This document shows positions 1-6,300 of a stretch of DNA of 8,444 bases, in pieces. Each line of letters begins with the position of its first letter. Within the stretch, counting starts at the first letter, position 1. A program made the position numbers and the translations under genes. The notes below the pieces were generated by a model. It was not told the origin of the DNA and made no database searches. It was given only the letters and a program-made list of their open reading frames with translations. The DNA comes from Dehalococcoidales bacterium (GTDB lineage: Bacteria; Chloroflexota; Dehalococcoidia; Dehalococcoidales; UBA5760): assembly GCA_028710655.1 (NCBI GenBank), contig JAQTTS010000083.1, forward strand, positions 1-8,444. The letters run 5' to 3'.

Positions 1-310
1 CGGTATGGGATTGTTTGGCAGCGAGGGCTTGGATGCCGACTAAGGCGACACCAGCAGGATCGAGGGAGGAGATGGTGGTGTTGTTGTCGCCGACACTGAA
101 GGCCGAATAGAAGTCTTGGGAGGTTGGGCCGATATGGGTGATTCCGGCTGAATCGGTAAGATAGTTCCAGCGGGTGATGGGGAGGTTTTTAATTTTTTCG
201 AGGATAAGGTCTTGGTCGAGGGGGGTGAAGTTGGCCTTTTTGGCGGCGTCGGAGACGTTGGTCCAGATGCCGGACTCGGAGAGATAGGCGCCAGAGCTCG
301 TATCCACAAG
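1..310 (-). other. Peptidase S74-type intramolecular chaperone domain (cut by window edge)
   Basis: Residues 2712-2814. Recognisable landmarks in order: GAYLSESGIWTNVSD, KKANFTPLD, ILEKIKNLPITRWNY, ITHIGPTSQDFYSAF, ISSLDPAGVALVGIQAL. This matches the bacterial S74 form (typically 'SDRNLKENF ... LPIxxWNY ... RHIGPxAQDFYxAF ... DGVALAAIQAL'). In phage endosialidases this domain trimerises, folds the upstream fibre and then cuts itself off just before a Ser, helped by a Lys five residues on. Both are present here: Ser at 251-253 and Lys at 236-238. The residues between and just after are altered (SDAAKKAN rather than SDRNLKEN), so cleavage is possible but unproven. The end of the domain and the stop codon lie beyond position 1. 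Confidence 0.88.
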
Positions 311-3300
311 TTTTCCGGAGCCTGAGGCGGGGGCGGCAACCCCGACACCTAAGGTTTGAGTAGAGAGGTTATTGAGTTGAGAAGTGATGGCAGCGATTTG
401 GCCGGAGGTTTGATCGAGGGTGGCCGACAAGTTAGAAACGTCATTGGAGAGTGAACCCAAGCGGATGTCGAGGTCGGTGAGTTCGGCCAAGACGTCGCGG
501 CCGGCCACCATGAGGGTGCCTTGGATGTTGGCATTACCCGATAAGTTTAGGTCACCACCGGCAGTTAAAATGGGTTGAGGTTCGTGCCAGCCGACGGAGA
601 GGGTGATGAGGATGGAGCCGGGGGTGGCGTTGGTGAAGGGGGCTTGGGCATACCCGACGATGCGGGAGGCGGCGGTGGCTTTGGCGGCAGTGCCGGCTTG
701 GCTCGAGAAGGTGAGGGGATCGCCTGAGACGATAGAGCCGTTTTCTGTTGAGACGCGCAGAGGCACTTGACCGACTAAGCCGACAAGGACGTAGTTATTG
801 TCGCCGGCACGGTCACCGCCACCAACAAAGGCAGGATTGGAGGAAACAACACCGATGATTTGGGTGGAAGAAGTGGTGCAGGCTGTGACGCCGCCATCCC
901 CCTGACAGACTAGAGTGCCTGAGGGAAGGGAATCATTACTGTTAGCTTTTTTGAAGTATTCAGCGAAGTCAACGCCGTTGGAGTTGTAGGTGATGGCGCC
1001 TGATCCGTTACCCGAAATGCTGCCGACTATCAAACCATCACCCCGCATAAAGTTGACAAAGCGGTCGGTAGCTTCGGGGTTGTCGGCGTCGGAACCAAGT
1101 TTAATGGCGAGAGCAGAGCCATCTGAGGTGCCAACATCATAGGTGTTGGCGATGAAAGCGGAGGCGGTGGCCGTGGAGGCTTGGGTGACGTCGAGAATGG
1201 AGCCTGGGGTGGTGGTGCCCAAACCCAACTTGCCTTCGTGGGTTAAGACCATGCGGGTAGTGCCCGAGGCAGAGGCGGTAAGGATAGGTTGGCTTTCGTC
1301 TTGATCGAAGATGGCTAGGGCTTTGCCCATGGTGGAAGTGCTGGTGTTGGAGACATGGAATAACCCTTGGGGAGTGATGCCGGCGCCAATGCCTACTTTT
1401 CCGGCAGTAGCACCCGTATTGAGGAGGATGTTGCCGGAGTTATAGCTGGTGAGGGTGAGGTTGTTGGATTCGAAGGATTCACCGGCGACGATGGAAAGTG
1501 GGCCGTACGAGTTGATGGAGGCGATGGTTTGATTGGTGAAGACGAGATCGTAGGCTAAGGAGACATCGCCAGCGGCAGTAAAGGCGTGGGGGAGGCTGGA
1601 GGTGATTTGGGAGGTTGAGACTTTGAAGACGTCTGAACCTTTGTTGCTGATACGGAAGAGATTGCCGGTCAAATCACCATAGGTGCCTAAATTAAGAGAG
1701 AAGAGATCACCCGAGGCCGTAGCCCATGAGGTGGGGGACCAGTCGAGAGAGAGGAGCGAACCCGAAGTCAGCGCCGTGGAAGTAGATGAGAGATTGAGTA
1801 GAGTGCCTGAGGTAAGGGCGGAGGCGGAGAGGTCGGCGACGGTGCCGGTGGTGATGGTAGAGGAGGTGATATCCATGAGAGAACCTGTGGCGATTTCGGT
1901 GCCGGCGACACGGAAGAGGGCGGAAGCTGTAGAGGTGCCACCGACGAGAAGGTCGTAGCTGGAGATGGCCGGAGAGAGGGCGGCCTGGCTGACTTGCCAG
2001 AGTGAGGGGTCACCGGGAGTGATGGTGGTCCAGGACAAGACACCGGCACTATTGGAGGTTAATACCTGACCATCACCACCGTAATCATCAGGGAGAGTAT
2101 AGAGGTAGTTTTGGGTGCCGGTTAAATCGGCAGGGGCTTTAAAACCAGCGTAGTAGGAGCCGGTACCATCGGTGAGCCTTAGTTCCCCGGAAGTATTAAG
2201 CATTAAATTGGCAAAGGTGGGGGTGGCATCGGTAGTGAGATCCTGGTTAACCACAGCATCATCTTCCACAGTCAAGGTCTTACCTGAAGCAGAGTAGGTA
2301 AGAGTACCCGAGAAGCCATCCCCAATAGTCAAGTCTTCATTGAAGGTCAGAGAGCGGGAGGCACCACCTAGGAGAAGATTAAGGGTTAAGTCTGAAGTAT
2401 CATCTTCATTCCAGACCAGGTTTAAGGTGTTGGATTGATTGGTATCGCGAAGGTAGAAGGAATCGGCAGTCATTGTCCCTTGGGAGATTACATTACCCGT
2501 TTCCCCTTCGGCATAGAAGGTGGCAGAAGCAGTGGAGGTACCACCTAGAGCCAGGGAATCGGCCCAGTACTCTGAAGGGTAGATGAGGTTATCACTTTGG
2601 CCCCAGTAGGAGACACCACCCACTTGAGCCGAGACATAGTTGACAATGGCGTTCTCGGTTAAAAGGGTGGTAGATGAGGAGCCGGTGACACTATCTAAGA
2701 TAGAGGAGACACCAACACCTGAAGCCAGAGTAAGAGTACCCGAGATGGTAGCCGAACCTTCAAACATGGCATTGTCTTTGAAGACCAAGAGACCGGAAGC
2801 AGAATCAAGGATCAAGTCACCTGAAGTGGTATCTAAGGTTTGATCATCAGTCACACCTACTTGGAGGTTACCCAAGGTCGCTCCTAACCAAGTGGGAGAG
2901 GCGGTGGTGCTTTGGAGTTCTTGATCGATAGTGGAAGATTCGGCCACAGTCAAGGTCTTACCTGAAGCAGAGTAGGTAAGAGTACCCGAGAAGCCATCCC
3001 CAATAGTCAAGTCTTCATTGAAGGTCAGAGAGCGGGAGGCACCACCTAGGAGAAGATTAAGGGTTAAGTCTGAAGTATCATCTTCATTCCAGACCAGGTT
3101 TAAGGTGTTGGATTGATTGGTATCGCGAAGGTAGAAGGAATCGGCAGTCATTGTCCCTTGGGAGATTACATTACCCGTTTCCCCTTCGGCATAGAAGGTG
3201 GCAGAAGCAGTGGAGGTACCACCTAGAGCCAGGGAATCGGCCCAGTACTCTGAAGGGTAGATGAGGTTATCCGATTGGGCAAAGTAGGTAGAGTTACTTA

Positions 3301-6300
3301 TCTGGGTATCGACATAATTCTTGACTGCATATTCGGTGACCAGGGCTAGTTGTGAAGCATCTGAGAGGGTGGTGTCGTTACTAATATCGTTGACACTGAC
3401 ACCCTCACTTAGGGTTAACATGCCAGAGATGGTGGCTGAACCCAGGGTGTAGAGGCCGGAGGCATCTACCGAAAAGTAGGTTTCGGTTCGGTCATTGTTT
3501 TGGACTTCAAAGAGGTTAGCGCCCAAGGGAGTGGCGGCATCGAGGAGGGTTAGGGCTCCCCTTGTATCATCTAAGGTAATCTCGGGGTCTGTCGAGTTGG
3601 TGTAGGCCTGTTGGAGGGTGGTGGAGGCTCCGGAAATGTTAGACCAGGTGGAACCGTTAAAGACCATCACCTCTTTGGTGGTGGTGTTGTAGGCCAGGTA
3701 GCCTTCAGAACCCCCGGCAATGGCGGTTAAGGATGAACCTTGGGGCAGTTTGAGGCCTTGGATGTCGGTGGTGTTATGGGTGATGGCGGAGAGGTCCAAA
3801 AGGGTACCCAAAGAGAGAGTCACCCCACCTTGGGCAGAGAGGAGGCCGGAGATAGTAGCCGAGCCTTCAAACAAAACATTATCTTTGGCGGAGATTAAAC
3901 CCGAAGCACTATCTAATACCAAGTCGCCGGCGGTGGTAGTAAGAAGATTGCCATCCAAGAAGAGGTTATCGATGGTGAGTTGGTTGGCGGTAATGGCCCC
4001 GGTAGCAGCCTGGAGGGCAATAGTGGCAGAAGCAGTCGAAGTACCTCCCACCAAGACATCATGCCAGAGAGCGTTGTTGGGGTAGAGCTGTTCGTTTTCC
4101 AGGGTCCAGTAGTTGGTACCAAGAGTGGTGGGATCAACCCAGGATATGACTCCCGTATCGGTACCGGAGAGGACATAGCCTGAGGCTAAAGGAAAGGAAG
4201 AGGGGAGGGTGTAGACATAGTTTTGAGTGCCATCTAAATCAGCGGGGGCTACAAAGCCGGTGTAGTAGGAGCCGGTACCATCGGTAAGCCTCAATTCTCC
4301 TGAAGTATCTAGAAGCAGGTTTCCAAAGGTGGGGGTGGCATCGGTGGTGAGATCCTGGTTAACTACAGCATCATCTTCCACGGTCAAGGTCTTGCCTGAG
4401 GCTGAGTAGGTGAGGGTACCCGAGAATCCATCCCCAATAGTCAAGTCTTCATTTAAGGTAAGAGAGCGGGAAGCACCACCTAGAGCCAGGTTGAGAGTTA
4501 AGTCTGAAGTATCGTTTTCATTCCAGACCAGGTTTAAGGTGTTGGATTGATTGGTATCCCTGATAAAGAGAGAATCGGCAGTAAGGGTGCCGGTGGAGAC
4601 GACGTTACCTGTTTCCCCCTCGGCATAGAAGGTGGCAGAAGCAGTGGAGGTACCACCCAGAGCCAGGGAATCGGTCCAGTATTCCATCGGGTAGAGCAAG
4701 TTATCACTTTGGCCCCAATAGGAGACACCGCCAACTTGAGCCGAGACATAGTTGACAATGGCATTCTCGGTTAAAAGGGTAGTAGACGAGGAGCCGGTGA
4801 CACTATCTAAGATAGAGGAGACGGGAACACCTGAAGCCAGAGCAAGGGTACCCGAGATAGTAGCCGAGCCTTCAAACAGGGCATTGTCTTTGAAGACCAA
4901 GAGGCCGGAAGCAGAATCAAGGATCAAGTCACCTGAAGTGGTATCTAAGGTTTGATTATCAGTCACACCCACTTGGAGGTTACCCAAGGTGGCTCCTAAC
5001 CAAGTGGGGGAAGCGGTAGTGCTTTGGAGTTCTTGGTCGATCGTAGAAGATTCGGCAACGGTCAAGGTCTTGCCTGAGGCTGAGTAGGTGAGGGTACCCG
5101 AGAATCCATCCCCAATAGTCAAGTCTTCATTTAAGGTAAGAGAGCGGGAAGCACCACCTAGAGCCAGGTTGAGAGTTAAGTCTGAAGTATCGTTTTCATT
5201 CCAGACCAGGTTTAAGGTGTTGGATTGATTGGTATCCCTGATAAAGAGAGAATCGGCAGTAAGGGTGCCGGTGGAGACGACGTTACCTGTTTCCCCCTCG
5301 GCATAGAAGGTGGCAGAAGCAGTGGAGGTACCACCCAGAGCCAGGGAATCGGTCCAGTATTCAGTGGGGTAAATGAGATTGTCGACTTGGCTAAAGTAGT
5401 TGATGACCGAGGAAGCGGTCCAAGTGGGTAAGCCGGAGGAGGCGGTGAGGACGTAGCCTTCACCACCTAATCCTAAGCGGGTGAGTTGGCCGGAGGCGTT
5501 TCTATAGTAGATGTCGCCTTGGGCGTCGGCTCCAAGGGTCATGGTGACGCCGCCTAAGATGTTGGTGGCGTCGGTTAAGGTTTTATTGGTGAGGGTTTGG
5601 GCTTCGGCCACTCCCACGACGGTGCCAGTACCGGCGGTGGCGGCGGGGAAGGTCCAGGAGTCGGAATCGGTGGCGGACAGGGTGAGGGTGTTGTTGACGG
5701 TGAAGGTTTTACCGTCGGCCAGAGTGAGGGTAGCGCCGGTGGCCGGAGGGGTAAAGGTGAGGTTGTTGTAGGTGCCGCCGGTGACATCGCCGCTTGCGGC
5801 CGAGACAAAGAAAGGAGCAGAGGAGTCGGTACCGCCGATAGCCAAGTCGGTGGTAACCAAGTTGGGGTGGAGGACGTCGGGGTTTGGAGTGGTGTTTAAG
5901 GTCCATTGGGTAGCCCCGCCCATGGCAACCGATTGCCAAGTTGTGCCGTTGCAGTAGTAGTATTGCTGGGTGTCGGCATTGTAGAACATAGTGCCTTCGG
6001 TGGAGGGGCTGCAGGTTGGGACATCTGATTGCAGCAGGGGTCCAAAGCCAAGAGTGCCAGAGATGGTGGCGTTGTTATTGACGGTGAGGAGGCCTTCGAT
6101 GGTGGTGGCGTCGGTAAGTGAGATGAGGCCACCGTCGGAGTCGAGGATGAGATTGCCGGCAGTGGTGGTGATGGTTTGATCATCTGCGATGCCTATAGTT
6201 ATGTTTCCTAGAGTGGCTCCGTACCACGAAGGTGAGGCGGTGGAGATGAGCTCTTGGTCGATAGTACTTGATTCGGCAATGGTTAAGGTTTTGGCAGCGG

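Larger units (their letters stand above)
2030..3289 (-). repeat. Superblock 1 of the central stalk (about 1.26 kb)
   Basis: Residues 1719-2138. The module order is the same as in superblock 2: TYFAQSDNLIYPSEYW, unit B (2944-3271), ESSTIDQEL ... GATLGNLQVGV ... SYWGQSDNLIYPSEYW, unit A (2266-2593), EDDAVVNQDLTTDATPTFAN, GELRLTDGTGSYYAGF, and the closing GQVLTSNSAGVLSW. Amino-acid differences from superblock 2 are concentrated inside the units (for example SFYLRD against SLFIRD, and LNLLLGG against LNLALGG). Confidence 0.88.
4139..5401 (-). repeat. Superblock 2 of the central stalk (about 1.26 kb)
   Basis: Residues 1015-1435. Order of modules: NYFSQVDNLIYPTEYW, unit D (5058-5362), ESSTIDQEL ... 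GATLGNLQVGV ... SYWGQSDNLLYPMEYW, unit C (4380-4684), EDDAVVNQDLTTDATPTFGN, GELRLTDGTGSYYTGF, and the closing GYVLSGTDTGVISW. It aligns without large gaps to superblock 1, 2,112 bp lower in coordinate (704 codons). The linker between the units (4685-5057) is about 93% identical to its counterpart by my hand count. It lies within the open frame, so it adds about 420 residues to the stalk. Confidence 0.88.

Noticed and set aside
40..534. Two minus-strand ORFs (40-348 and 349-534) in another frame
   Set aside because: They are frame-shifted readings of the S74 and coiled-coil region. The real frame at the same place gives a clear S74 domain, while these give Pro/Ser/Thr low-complexity sequence.
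2640..4955. Nearly identical 67-codon plus-strand ORFs at 2640-2843 and 4752-4955
   Set aside because: Their similarity follows from the superblock duplication of the minus-strand gene. They fall in the linkers between the units and show no sign of being genes themselves.
2266..5362. Regular repeats with spacers, considered as a CRISPR array
   Set aside because: The repeats are 305-328 bp, the spacers are related to each other, and everything is coding in one frame. This is an internal protein repeat.
2030..5401. Insertion sequence or composite transposon flanked by direct repeats
   Set aside because: No transposase reading frame, terminal inverted repeats or target-site duplication is visible, and the frame continues through every junction.
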